Positions 6,985 to 13,818 of a DNA stretch of 60,947 nt are shown piece after piece. Below the pieces are notes generated by a model. That model made no database searches and was not told where the DNA came from. It was given only the letters and a program-made list of their open reading frames with translations. Every line of letters starts with the position of its first letter. Position 1 is the stretch's first letter. Made by a program: the position numbers and the translations under genes. The stretch is from a virus. The stretch is taken from positions 1 to 60,947 of the IMG/VR virus record IMGVR_UViG_3300028908_000010, one strand, 5' to 3'.

Positions 6985-7251
6985 TTAAATAAGGGAAGGT
7001 TTGGAGGAAGCTTTCTTTTGCTTCCTCTTTGGAATAAAGACGTTAACCTGAACAACCATATCCTCAATCTCTAATCTCATGTAGCAAAGCTGGAAGCTCC
7101 TGTCTTTCTCTACTTTCTCAAGTTTTACTTTCCTGTTATTGAAAGTCAGCCCTTGCTTTGAAAAAATTAACTTCCCTTCCTTTAATTCAGATGACTTGTC
7201 AGATGACTTGATAAAACACTTGTTTACATCCTTAAATGTAAGCTCTAACAT
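6985..7251 (-). CDS. Hypothetical protein, accessory cassette A
   Basis: 88 residues from the ATG at 7251, which follows AAGGAGGTTTGTT; an earlier in-frame start lacks a site and would cross the promoter. Small beta-rich protein with a basic C-terminus (PKRKQKKASSK). It has its own promoter at 7277-7305. No family recognised; the location in a block with an anti-CRISPR gene suggests an anti-host or anti-defence role (inference). Confidence 0.65.
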   Translation of the reverse strand: MLELTFKDVNKCFIKSSDKSSELKEGKLIFSKQGLTFNNRKVKLEKVEKDRSFQLCYMRLEIEDMVVQVNVFIPKRKQKKASSKPSLI

Positions 7252-7276
7252 AACAAACCTCCTTGATTTTTTCTGC

Positions 7277-7305
7277 ATCATAACAAAAACAATTTGAAGA
7301 TGCAA
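7277..7305 (-). promoter_or_regulatory. Leftward promoter of cassette A
   Basis: Minus strand TTGCAT (7300-7305), 17-base spacer, TATGAT (7277-7282), then GCAGAAAAAA and the ribosome site. It shares the TATGAT(T)GCA-A-run form with the promoters at 7735 and 8106. Confidence 0.6.
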
Positions 7306-7324
7306 ATCAGGTATTACCACCTTT

Positions 7325-7365
7325 TGCCCTATTCCCTTCCCTCTTATGTGTAGAGTAATAGGGCA
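7325..7365 (-). other. Inverted repeat TGCCCTATT/AATAGGGCA
   Basis: Arms 7325-7333 and 7357-7365 can form a nine-pair stem with a 23-base loop in RNA of either strand. The A/T runs lie on the wrong side for a leftward intrinsic terminator. One of several GCCC/GGGC hairpins in the gaps of this block. Confidence 0.5.
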
Positions 7366-7372
7366 AAAAAAT

Positions 7373-7449
7373 AACCCCTACTCCGTCAAGTCTTGCCCTC
7401 CTGTGTGGGGGTCATCCCCACTGTAGGGGGTTTATGTGGAGCAGGGGTT
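7373..7449 (-). other. Long two-tier stem-loop in a gene gap
   Basis: Outer arms AACCCCTACTCC (7373-7384) and GGAGCAGGGGTT (7438-7449) pair with one mismatch; inside is a second stem, GTGGGG/CCCCAC (about 7405-7421). The arrangement suggests a structured RNA in the leader or trailer between cassettes B and A. No riboswitch class was recognised. Confidence 0.45.
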
Positions 7450-7460
7450 AAAGATCAGGG

Positions 7461-7709
7461 CTAAAAGTTTATTTCCATCCAGCCCTGATCCTCATTTTTC
7501 TTTACAATGATATGCACTCCTCCCTCTTCTACAGAGGGGAAATGTGCACCAACAAATGTAAAACCAACCTCAAAAGGGAAAAATATTTGTCTTATGTGGG
7601 GACAGGGGTTTACCCCCACCTTAAAACAACCTGTAATAAAATCATCGATGTCTCGTTTTTTAATCCCTCTTTCGGCCATAATACGGCCAATAGCTTTCCT
7701 GTGATTCAT
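7461..7709 (-). CDS. Hypothetical protein, accessory cassette B
   Basis: 82 residues from ATG 7709 after AAGGAGGGCTACT. The in-frame ATG at 7739 overlaps the promoter -10 and is not favoured. Starts with a basic helix (RKAIGRIMAERGIKKRD), then a beta region. Own promoter at 7735-7764. No family recognised. Confidence 0.6.
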   Translation of the reverse strand: MNHRKAIGRIMAERGIKKRDIDDFITGCFKVGVNPCPHIRQIFFPFEVGFTFVGAHFPSVEEGGVHIIVKKNEDQGWMEINF

Positions 7710-7734
7710 AGTAGCCCTCCTTAATTTTTTTGCA

Positions 7735-7764
7735 ATCATAACAAACTTTGTTGCCTCAAATCAA
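7735..7764 (-). promoter_or_regulatory. Leftward promoter of cassette B
   Basis: Minus strand TTGATT (7759-7764), 18-base spacer, TATGAT (7735-7740), followed by TGCAAAAAAA. Same layout as the cassette C promoter. Confidence 0.65.
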
Positions 7765-8081
7765 ATCCCCCAATAAGGAGTCCCATCGGCATAGTAGCCA
7801 ATGGGTTTCTGCCTTACACATTTGTGGAAAGCTCCCTTGTAGAGAGCCTTCCCACAATAACAGCACTGATAGAATTCATAGGTGCTATCCCAATCCCCTT
7901 CCCCGAAGTTATGGCTTTCGGGGATAATGACAATGGCTATATACTCCCTGCCATCGTCATCTTTTTTGACATCATCCCACTTTATGGAGTAGTGGGATGC
8001 ACAACCACCCATACTATTAATGGGTGGTTTAAAAGATCCCTCAAACTGAGGGATCTTGTCTTTAAGGTAGTAAATTTTCAT
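7761..8081 (-). CDS. Hypothetical protein with CxxC, accessory cassette C
   Basis: 106 residues from ATG 8081 after AAAGGAGGGAGCT; the longer frame from GTG 8165 starts inside the palindrome and is not favoured. Contains CCYCGKALYKGAFHKC, a possible zinc site, and ends with DGTPYWGI. Own promoter at 8106-8135, and a palindrome 69 bases upstream of its start. No family recognised. Confidence 0.65.
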   Translation of the reverse strand: MKIYYLKDKIPQFEGSFKPPINSMGGCASHYSIKWDDVKKDDDGREYIAIVIIPESHNFGEGDWDSTYEFYQCCYCGKALYKGAFHKCVRQKPIGYYADGTPYWGI

Positions 8082-8105
8082 AGCTCCCTCCTTTGTTTTT
8101 CTGCA

Positions 8106-8135
8106 ATCATAACAGAATTGAAAATCAAAAATCAA
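8106..8135 (-). promoter_or_regulatory. Leftward promoter of cassette C
   Basis: Minus strand TTGATT (8130-8135), 18-base spacer, TATGAT (8106-8111), followed by TGCAGAAAAA. The palindrome at 8150-8165 lies 15 bases upstream of the -35. Confidence 0.65.
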
Positions 8136-8149
8136 ATTCGCTGTTACCA

Positions 8150-8165
8150 GTGAAAACGTTTTCAC
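8150..8165. promoter_or_regulatory. Palindrome copy 3, 16-base perfect form
   Basis: GTGAAAACGTTTTCAC just upstream of the cassette C promoter and downstream of the next leftward gene. It is placed where an activator or repressor could act on that promoter. Confidence 0.85.
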
Positions 8166-8194
8166 ATAAATGACAGTAATAGTTTACATGTGCC

Positions 8195-9046
8195 CTACCA
8201 TCTTTTAGGGAAAGGAAGGTAACTATCCTTACTAACCAGAATAAACCATTTATCCTTTAGAGACTGAGCAAGAATTACTTTCCTTATTCTTCCTCTCAGC
8301 TTTGTGTGGAAAAGCAGGTAGAGGTTTTTCTTATATTTTTTTGAGTTGAGGTAATCACCTGCCTCCCAACGCATTTCCTGTGTCCTTTTAACATGGTAGA
8401 AAGAACAGCCTATTTTGTGGACAGGCCATTCCTCCCATCCCCGAACACTTACTCCTACTATTTTGTTGTTTTCGTGGAATAATTTGCCCCACGAAAACAC
8501 GTCTTTCTTTATGACTCTTGCCTTTTCCTTCATCTCTGAAGGAAAATCTAAAGTTTTTAACATAGTTTCAACAAAATTGAGATCATCTGCAATGACCTTC
8601 AACTTTGTTGAAACTACCATGTTCTTTACATAAATGCACCATAGCCATTCTTCCTCCCATAAGAAATGAAAAGAGGATTCCAGTTCCCTCCATTGCTCCT
8701 CAGAGGGATACCTTACTGATCTTCCTAATACTTCCACTGGAAAGGTGCAAGTGGATGGGAAATCTAATGTCCATCCCTTGCCATAGTTATGCAAATCAGC
8801 ATGGAGCACACTGCTCCAAAATATGTGATCAATTGGGGATCTTAATCCAAATGTCCCCACTGAAGTGGTCTTAAATGTCTCCAGTCTAAAATAGGATGTA
8901 GCATTAACAGCTAACGGTAACTGTATTTTATTCTTGAAGTGTGTCCTAACAGACGCATAGATGTTTTTGTTTTCGTCATGTTTGAGAGTTATAACTCTCT
9001 CTAAACCTTCTATACTATATAAACTTCCATCTTTTTTTATAATCAT
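8195..9046 (-). CDS. Hypothetical 283-residue protein
   Basis: Largest unknown of the block after the 323-residue protein. ATG at 9046 follows AAGGAGGGAGCT. Tryptophan and charged residues are frequent (WEEEWLWCIYVK, RGWEEWPVHK); no signal peptide or membrane span. No clear promoter was found upstream, only a weak TTGATA. No family recognised. Confidence 0.7.
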   Translation of the reverse strand: MIIKKDGSLYSIEGLERVITLKHDENKNIYASVRTHFKNKIQLPLAVNATSYFRLETFKTTSVGTFGLRSPIDHIFWSSVLHADLHNYGKGWTLDFPSTCTFPVEVLGRSVRYPSEEQWRELESSFHFLWEEEWLWCIYVKNMVVSTKLKVIADDLNFVETMLKTLDFPSEMKEKARVIKKDVFSWGKLFHENNKIVGVSVRGWEEWPVHKIGCSFYHVKRTQEMRWEAGDYLNSKKYKKNLYLLFHTKLRGRIRKVILAQSLKDKWFILVSKDSYLPFPKRW

Positions 9047-9097
9047 AGCTCCCTCCTTAAAAATTTTTTTGAAAGTAATATATCAATTTTGCTGTAT

Positions 9098-9121
9098 AGC
9101 CCCACCCCATAGGGCAGGGCT
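9098..9121 (-). terminator. Hairpin AGCCC/GGGCT between cassettes
   Basis: AGCCC (9098-9102) and GGGCT (9117-9121) with an inner ACCC/GGG pairing; lies just past the stop at 9129. No T run, so termination is only possible. Confidence 0.4.
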
Positions 9122-9128
9122 TATGTGC

Positions 9129-9512
9129 TTAGAGAATAACCATTACCTCTTCGTCTTTGGGTTTTTTTGCTATTGCCTCTTCATTTTTCTTCTTGACCTC
9201 CTTTAGCTTCTGGAATATCTCGTTTTCAAGTTCTATAACCTTAACTCTTAGGGCATCCCAGTCCTTAGACGATGCTACCGTCTCAGTTCTGAACCTCCAT
9301 TTTTTATTGTCATTTAAAAATCCCCAGTCCCAATTTAACCGCTCCCCCAACAATCTTGTATTAAAATCTTTAACTTCTGCTTTAAGTCCTTTTTCTTTTA
9401 CATTGTCTCTGTCCTCCGTCGGCAAGTAAACAGTAACTTTGCACCTGTAAGGTGCTACATGTTCATTGTTAAACACATATTCCCTCTTAATCTTAACTCT
9501 TAATCCTTCCAT
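9129..9512 (-). CDS. Hypothetical protein with C-terminal helix, cassette E
   Basis: 127 residues from ATG 9512 after AAGGAGGTTTGTT. N-terminal beta-rich part (YRCKVTVYLPTED) and a long C-terminal helix rich in Lys and Glu. Promoter at 9539-9568. No family recognised. Confidence 0.65.
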   Translation of the reverse strand: MEGLRVKIKREYVFNNEHVAPYRCKVTVYLPTEDRDNVKEKGLKAEVKDFNTRLLGERLNWDWGFLNDNKKWRFRTETVASSKDWDALRVKVIELENEIFQKLKEVKKKNEEAIAKKPKDEEVMVIL

Positions 9513-9538
9513 AACAAACCTCCTTAAAGTTTTTTTAA

Positions 9539-9568
9539 ATCATAAAATTTTCTGGAAATAAAAATCAA
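9539..9568 (-). promoter_or_regulatory. Leftward promoter of cassette E
   Basis: Minus strand TTGATT (9563-9568), 18-base spacer, TATGAT (9539-9544). Confidence 0.6.
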
Positions 9569-9600
9569 ATTGGCTGTTCAGGTGGTAGAGGGCATAAAAT

Positions 9601-9801
9601 CTATTTTTTATATGCTAATTCTTCGTCTGTTACTTCTTTTCCACATTTGGCACAAAAATATACGGTTTCCTCTTCGAGAAATTGGATAACATCGTCATAG
9701 GTATGATCTCCTGCGTCCCAAATGTGGAGCAGAGCCTCTGACCTCTCTTTTCTTATAAAAACGTCATGTCCACAAAAAGGGCAACATAGCTGTCTGTTCA
9801 T
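9601..9801 (-). CDS. Small zinc-ribbon protein
   Basis: 66 residues. Two knuckles, CCPFCG (residues 6-11) and CAKCG (about 50-54), frame an acidic helical middle. Such proteins bind one zinc and often contact nucleic acid or protein. The start overlaps the previous stop as ATGA, so it is translated together with the gene at 9798-9995. Confidence 0.7.
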   Translation of the reverse strand: MNRQLCCPFCGHDVFIRKERSEALLHIWDAGDHTYDDVIQFLEEETVYFCAKCGKEVTDEELAYKK

Positions 9802-9995
9802 TTCTTTCCTCCTTTTTCCTCTGCCTTGTTAGAATAGGACAAAGCTGTCTCAAGATTATTTATGGTAATTTTGACCCACTCTGGAACAGAAGGTTTAAAG
9901 ACTTTCCAGAGGAGTCTTAAAGCCATATGATCACTCAAATATACGTAAGTTCCCTTGTGGTTATAGTAAATATGAAGTTTCACTATTTCTGCCAT
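9798..9995 (-). CDS. Hypothetical small protein
   Basis: 65 residues from ATG 9995 after AAAAGGAGGTGTATT; the upstream in-frame ATG codons lack a site. Aromatic N-terminus (KLHIYYNHKGTYVYLSD) and a lysine-rich end. A palindrome lies 58 bases ahead of its start. No family recognised. Confidence 0.6.
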   Translation of the reverse strand: MAEIVKLHIYYNHKGTYVYLSDHMALRLLWKVFKPSVPEWVKITINNLETALSYSNKAEEKGGKK

Positions 9996-10023
9996 AATAC
10001 ACCTCCTTTTAATCATTTTTAAC

Positions 10024-10048
10024 TGCCCCACCCGTATAGAGCAGGGCA
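10024..10048 (-). terminator. Hairpin TGCCC/GGGCA between cassettes
   Basis: TGCCC (10024-10028) and GGGCA (10044-10048), in the gap between the 323-residue gene and the next leftward gene, beside the palindrome at 10053. No T run follows. Confidence 0.4.
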
Positions 10049-10052
10049 AAAA

Positions 10053-10066
10053 TGAAAACGTTTTCA
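10053..10066. promoter_or_regulatory. Palindrome copy 4
   Basis: Exact TGAAAACGTTTTCA in the gap after the stop at 10103 and ahead of the gene starting at 9995. Confidence 0.85.
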
Positions 10067-10102
10067 GATATTTTACATAAATATCCTAATAATTCCAAAT
10101 AG

Positions 10103-11074
10103 TTAGTCCACCCTGTAATTACTTGTGGCACTAACTATTTCATTGTTTCTTACTGGAGTATAAATTCCTTCAAGTTTAACGGGAGTATGCTCCCGTGCTC
10201 CATGCCTTACAAGTCCCGTGCAGTAAATTTTTCCATCTTTAATAGCAATTCTGCACTTATGAGGATTTTGTCCTCTTAATCTTGGCAGAGACTTAACTCT
10301 AAAATCTTTATCTCTTAAACCGATTTCTTTTGGACTATCTGCTACCTTGATGAAAAACCATTCACCTTGTCTCAATACTTCTTTCCCTTCTGCCATAGCC
10401 TTAACTACAGTTTTTGGTTTGAGAACCTCGAATGCTTCCTCTACCGTGTTAGTAGGCTCGGGTAAGGCACAAGCGAAGTAACTCTGATCGTCGAACCCAG
10501 CCAGAATGTGGAGTCCATGATAAGATAACAAAACCGTCTCTGCTGTGTGGGCATATACTCGCTTATCCCCATTTTTAAATGTAAAGACTCGCACTTCACT
10601 GTATTTAGTTCTGAGATATCTAACGTATCGTTCAAACTCCTCTGTAGTAAACTCCTTTGGGTTGTCGGGGTCAATTGGGGGATATTCCTTATACTGTTCA
10701 CCTATAAGTCGGTATTCTTCTCCAAGCTCTTTGGCTTTTGTTTTATCGATAACTACAAGCTCTTTCAGTCTCGATTCCGTGCCAAGATAGTCGCCGAGAG
10801 CAAACATAGCTATAATGTTAAGAACTGCACTGTAAGAAACAGTCACTGCATTTACAGCCAATCTCTGCACTAAATACCTATGTCGATTAGACGTAGGGGA
10901 ATACTGATCCCCATTTATCAAAATTGTATCCTCAATCCTTATGGCAAGGATTTCGTTATAAGTCTTCAAAATATTGCCTATTGCATGAAGACTTCCTTGC
11001 CTATTTCTTGCTTGTTCATTACCCTCCAGCCAAGCTCTTATCACATCCTCATTTGTGTTAAATACTGTCCTCAT
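10103..11074 (-). CDS. Conserved mobile-element protein of unknown function
   Basis: 323 residues from ATG 11074 after AAAGGAGGATTTAGAT; the longer frame from 11134 crosses the promoter. Motifs typical of a family seen in many phages and plasmids: YSPTSNRHRYLVQR near residues 57-70 and RQGEWFFIKV near 230, with RGQNPHKC and VRHGAREHTPVKL afterwards. Function unknown to me. It has its own promoter (11106-11134), so it is expressed separately from the anti-CRISPR operon upstream. Confidence 0.7.
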   Translation of the reverse strand: MRTVFNTNEDVIRAWLEGNEQARNRQGSLHAIGNILKTYNEILAIRIEDTILINGDQYSPTSNRHRYLVQRLAVNAVTVSYSAVLNIIAMFALGDYLGTESRLKELVVIDKTKAKELGEEYRLIGEQYKEYPPIDPDNPKEFTTEEFERYVRYLRTKYSEVRVFTFKNGDKRVYAHTAETVLLSYHGLHILAGFDDQSYFACALPEPTNTVEEAFEVLKPKTVVKAMAEGKEVLRQGEWFFIKVADSPKEIGLRDKDFRVKSLPRLRGQNPHKCRIAIKDGKIYCTGLVRHGAREHTPVKLEGIYTPVRNNEIVSATSNYRVD

Positions 11075-11105
11075 ATCTAAATCCTCCTTTCTTGATTTTT
11101 TGACA

Positions 11106-11134
11106 ATTCTATCATGCAAAAATTTTATTTGCAA
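11106..11134 (-). promoter_or_regulatory. Leftward promoter of the 323-residue gene
   Basis: Minus strand TTGCAA (11129-11134), 17-base spacer, TAGAAT (11106-11111), then a leader with AAAGGAGGATTTAG that is shared with the gene at 12943-13293. Confidence 0.55.
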
Positions 11135-11328
11135 ATCAGATCTTTAACACGTAACCCTTTGGCTACCTTCTTAAATCGCTTCCAGCCAGCCTCCGAGAAT
11201 GGGTATGACATATAGAGAGTTTGCCTATCTTCTAATTGTATGGAGAATAATTTTCTAATCTTTCCTCCCACTATCTTTTTCTCCATGTCCTCCTCATGGA
11301 GATTTAAGAAATCCTCCTTTCTTAACAT
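11125..11328 (-). CDS. Hypothetical small basic protein
   Basis: 67 residues from ATG 11328 after GAGGAGGTAAACC. A second start, ATG 11286 after GAGGAGGAC, would give 53 residues and is equally well placed. Contains KIVGGKIRKLFSIQLEDRQ and a basic C-terminal helix. Last gene of the operon that holds the anti-CRISPR gene. No family recognised. Confidence 0.55.
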   Translation of the reverse strand: MLRKEDFLNLHEEDMEKKIVGGKIRKLFSIQLEDRQTLYMSYPFSEAGWKRFKKVAKGLRVKDLICK

Positions 11329-11503
11329 GGTTTACCTCCTCTAATAGAAGAAGTTTAAATCCACACTTAACACAAGTGTGGTCTATCATTTGAGGATACC
11401 CACATATTGGACATCCTCCAATACTTTTGTAATTCCCACATTTGGGGCACAAATACCCCTCTTTCGTCCTAATCATAGATATATTACAATCAACACAAAT
11501 CAT
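11294..11503 (-). CDS. Double zinc-ribbon protein
   Basis: 69 residues with four CxxC knuckles: CVDC, CPKCG, CPICG and CVKCG. This is the layout of two rubredoxin-like zinc ribbons back to back. Likely binds nucleic acid or a host protein. It lies between the AcrIII-1 gene and the last small gene of the operon and overlaps the latter by 35 bases. Confidence 0.75.
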   Translation of the reverse strand: MICVDCNISMIRTKEGYLCPKCGNYKSIGGCPICGYPQMIDHTCVKCGFKLLLLEEVNHVKKGGFLKSP

Positions 11504-11514
11504 ATTCCTCCCTC

Positions 11515-11874
11515 CTATGCTATTGTAAAAAATCTAAATTTTGCTTTCTTGACCTCTTCGTCTGTAAACTCCCTTGTCTCGTCTGGCCTAAATTGTGGAA
11601 TGATTGCAAATACCCAATCTCCGTCTCCCATTTCAATCTTAACCCTATTGAAAATGTTTTCAGGCATAGCCTTAGATATGAAATCTGGCATCCTTCGTCT
11701 AATAATATTAGCCGTATTCTTATGTCCGATGGCAGGGACAATCTCATTATTTGTAGTATTAACGTTGAACATCTCCGCCCAGAACACGGCCTCATCTACC
11801 TCCTGAACTACCACCACTGAGTCCCCTCTCATCATAGATGGGGAAAATGTTGTTGTGATAAAAATTTTGGCCAT
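11515..11874 (-). CDS. acrIII-1: AcrIII-1 viral ring nuclease (DUF1874)
   Basis: 119 residues. The N-terminus FITTTFSPSMM, the block PAIGHKNTANIIRR with His51 at the catalytic histidine, NRVKIEMGDGD, and the end FTDEEVKKAKFRFFTI match DUF1874 in order and spacing. Known members degrade the cyclic tetra-adenylate signal of type III CRISPR systems and so block the Csm6/Csx1-type response. It lies in a six-gene leftward operon (13293 to 11125), directly after a gene whose KEV end is its ribosome binding site. A one-mismatch palindrome copy lies inside it at 11649. A host-encoded relative (Crn2) exists, but the phage setting favours an anti-CRISPR role. Confidence 0.88.
   Translation of the reverse strand: MAKIFITTTFSPSMMRGDSVVVVQEVDEAVFWAEMFNVNTTNNEIVPAIGHKNTANIIRRRMPDFISKAMPENIFNRVKIEMGDGDWVFAIIPQFRPDETREFTDEEVKKAKFRFFTIA
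11649..11662. promoter_or_regulatory. Palindrome near-copy (TGAAAATGTTTTCA)
   Basis: One change in the central CG. Inside the ring nuclease gene, in the frame that reads ENIF. Confidence 0.55.
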
Positions 11875-11876
11875 AA

Positions 11877-12617
11877 TTACACCTCCTTTTTTGTTCTAAA
11901 GATTTTTATGCCATTTTCCAAGCAAATTATTAGATAGTCCACCAGTAAAAGGTCAAATCTAAAATAGTCCTTGAAATGAACAGTAAGATCTGTCCATTCA
12001 AGAGCTTTTTGACCTTTTACACAGAACCCATCTTTCCAAACTGTATAGCCAGACTTTGCACCATTTACAAGGTCGCTTAGGCATAAAATAGGTTTGCAAA
12101 TTCTAATTCCATTTACTACACACCCCCACCCAGCAGGACGAAATCTAATCGTCTGTTTTCCTACATGGGTTACATGAGGATCATAGTAAAGTCTGGCTTC
12201 ATAGGCAAAGTTAGGATGGAATTGTTCACGCAGAGCTTCGAGCTTGTCATATTTATCTCCCATTACAGCTCCATCAATAAAAGAACCTAACCTATCAAAT
12301 TCGGCAGGATTAGCAGGATTACCTTTTTCAGTGCATTTTATAATACCAATGGAGGGTAAAGAGTTTATTTTTCCATCTACATCAATAAAGTCAGGTTTTG
12401 GTCTATCTGGAGGCTCAATTTCGAGCTTAGATAATGCTATATCTGTAACAAGCCAATTAAGCCAATAGGATCTCTTCAAACTGGCACTACTTCTGCCATT
12501 TGGGGGTATAACACTGTATTTCGTAACTTTATACCCTAATGACTTAGCAAGTGAGGCAAATTTTTGTGGGTCTTTATAATTTTTGGTTATTTCTTGTAAA
12601 ATCTCTATTTCTTGCAT
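11877..12617 (-). CDS. Hypothetical protein next to the anti-CRISPR gene
   Basis: 246 residues from ATG 12617, eight bases after AAAGGAGGTG; an in-frame GTG at 12623 lies too close to the site. N-terminal helix with KSLGYKVTKYSVIPPNG, a central IDVDGKINSLPSIGIIKC block and a C-terminal FRFDLLLVDYLIICLENG. It ends KKEV, whose codons form the binding site of the AcrIII-1 gene. No family recognised. As direct partner of AcrIII-1 it is a candidate anti-defence protein. Confidence 0.65.
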   Translation of the reverse strand: MQEIEILQEITKNYKDPQKFASLAKSLGYKVTKYSVIPPNGRSSASLKRSYWLNWLVTDIALSKLEIEPPDRPKPDFIDVDGKINSLPSIGIIKCTEKGNPANPAEFDRLGSFIDGAVMGDKYDKLEALREQFHPNFAYEARLYYDPHVTHVGKQTIRFRPAGWGCVVNGIRICKPILCLSDLVNGAKSGYTVWKDGFCVKGQKALEWTDLTVHFKDYFRFDLLLVDYLIICLENGIKIFRTKKEV

Positions 12618-12619
12618 GA

Positions 12620-12940
12620 TCACACCTCCTTTGAAGATTTTTTAGTGTAATACCTACATATAGCTTTTAAAGCACACACCAACCCAGCTTGGGAGAATTG
12701 ATCCCCCCTTTTTGTAAATATGCTGATAACATATTCCCTGTTATACCAGTAAACACTTACTGCCCACATATCCCAGAAGTATAGGGGGATAGTATTAAGA
12801 TGTTTATCCCCCTTTCGCAAAGCATTTCTCACTTTCTCAATTGTTTTCTCATCTGGCTTAATTCCTATTTCTTTGGCTATTTCCAAATAATACTCATCAT
12901 GGGATACTTCACCGTTTAAATACTGTTTCCTTGTAAACAT
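12620..12940 (-). CDS. Hypothetical protein, anti-CRISPR operon
   Basis: 106 residues after AAGGAGGTGTAGTC. The N-terminus resembles a small helical domain (RKQYLNGEVSHDEYYLEIAKE), as in short phage proteins; the middle has IPLYFWDMWAVSVYWYN. It ends SSKEV, overlapping the next binding site. No family recognised. Confidence 0.65.
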   Translation of the reverse strand: MFTRKQYLNGEVSHDEYYLEIAKEIGIKPDEKTIEKVRNALRKGDKHLNTIPLYFWDMWAVSVYWYNREYVISIFTKRGDQFSQAGLVCALKAICRYYTKKSSKEV

Positions 12941-12942
12941 GA

Positions 12943-13293
12943 CTACACCTCCTTGTCTAAATCTAAAACAAACTTTACTTCTTCTTTGACGTGGCTAATA
13001 TGTATCCAGTCTTCCTGCCACCATGACTTACTGCCATGACTCCAATCCTTATTCCAGAACGAGTAGATGAACCCACATTCAATAACCGTTCCATTTTTCC
13101 CCTCCAAGTAAATTCTGTTATCCTTATGGGGACGTGGGATTTTTCCATACATCTCTTTGAGAAAATCTCTTACCTCATCCAGAGAATTAAATTCCTTTGC
13201 TGTTTGGTCAAACATATACTGTTTGTCAATATCCTGTGGACGAGGACGGGCACAATGGTGAATGTGTAGCTTATAATACTCCCTTGTAAGCAT
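12943..13293 (-). CDS. Hypothetical protein, first gene of the anti-CRISPR operon
   Basis: 116 residues after AAAGGAGGATTTAGTT, with its own promoter inside the end of the small terminase gene (13327-13355). Starts LTREYYKLHIHHC, like its neighbour's TRKQYL start, and has tryptophan-rich segments (SFWNKDWSHGSKSWWQEDW). Ends LDKEV at the next binding site. No family recognised. Confidence 0.65.
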   Translation of the reverse strand: MLTREYYKLHIHHCARPRPQDIDKQYMFDQTAKEFNSLDEVRDFLKEMYGKIPRPHKDNRIYLEGKNGTVIECGFIYSFWNKDWSHGSKSWWQEDWIHISHVKEEVKFVLDLDKEV

Positions 13294-13326
13294 AACTAAA
13301 TCCTCCTTTCTTTTGATTTTTGCTAA

Positions 13327-13355
13327 ATTTTATTGATCTTCAAAATTTGAGTCAA
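13327..13355 (-). promoter_or_regulatory. Leftward promoter of the anti-CRISPR operon
   Basis: Minus strand TTGACT (13350-13355), 17-base spacer, TAAAAT (13327-13332), mostly inside the last codons of the small terminase gene. Confidence 0.6.
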
Positions 13356-13812
13356 ATTGGGAGTTAACAGGGTAGGGTTGGTTATCTTCTTGGTTGGATA
13401 AACCTAATACGTTAAAGATAAAAGTTTGAGGAGCAGATTGTTCGTGGAGAAATCCGCCCATCTTTGCCAAAGTATTTAATGCACTTACTTTTACATTATC
13501 ACTTGTATCTTTACTTTCTACAAGTGACTTTAGTTTTAAAACAATGTAGTTTCTGTCAATTTCACCAAGCTGGGCAATTCTCTTTTGCAAATATTCAATA
13601 TATCTTTTTACAATTGGATCTCTTAGAAGGGACATTGCTTTTTGCTGAGCATATTTTTTGGGATACCCAGCTTTTACAGCACTTCTGTAAGGTCTCCTTT
13701 CTTTGGCATAGTAGTGGCAGAATTTCCTTATTCTCGTGGAGAGTTGGTCGAAACCATCCAGCTCTTCATCAGTGAACTCCTTTGGTTCTGGCAAATAATA
13801 TTCGGAATCCAT
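13330..13812 (-). CDS. terS: Terminase small subunit (Terminase_2 type)
   Basis: 160 residues. The pattern FCHYYAKERRPYRSAVKAGY, then KKYAQQKAMSLLRDPIVKRYI matches the DNA-binding N-terminal domain of Terminase_2-type small subunits (Fxxxyl, AAxxAGY, A...LLxxPxV). It recognises the packaging site and loads the large subunit. It lies far from the large subunit (59015-60463; about 13.7 kb on the circle). The C-terminal 40 residues are polar, as usual. The promoter places the transcript start at about the ATG, so the message may be leaderless. Confidence 0.85.
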   Translation of the reverse strand: MDSEYYLPEPKEFTDEELDGFDQLSTRIRKFCHYYAKERRPYRSAVKAGYPKKYAQQKAMSLLRDPIVKRYIEYLQKRIAQLGEIDRNYIVLKLKSLVESKDTSDNVKVSALNTLAKMGGFLHEQSAPQTFIFNVLGLSNQEDNQPYPVNSQFDSNFEDQ

Positions 13813-13818
13813 GTTTTC

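Noticed and set aside
7761-8165. Longer form of the cassette C protein starting in the palindrome
   Set aside because: The GTG in the palindrome has no ribosome site and the frame would cross the promoter; ATG 8081 has AAAGGAGGGAG.
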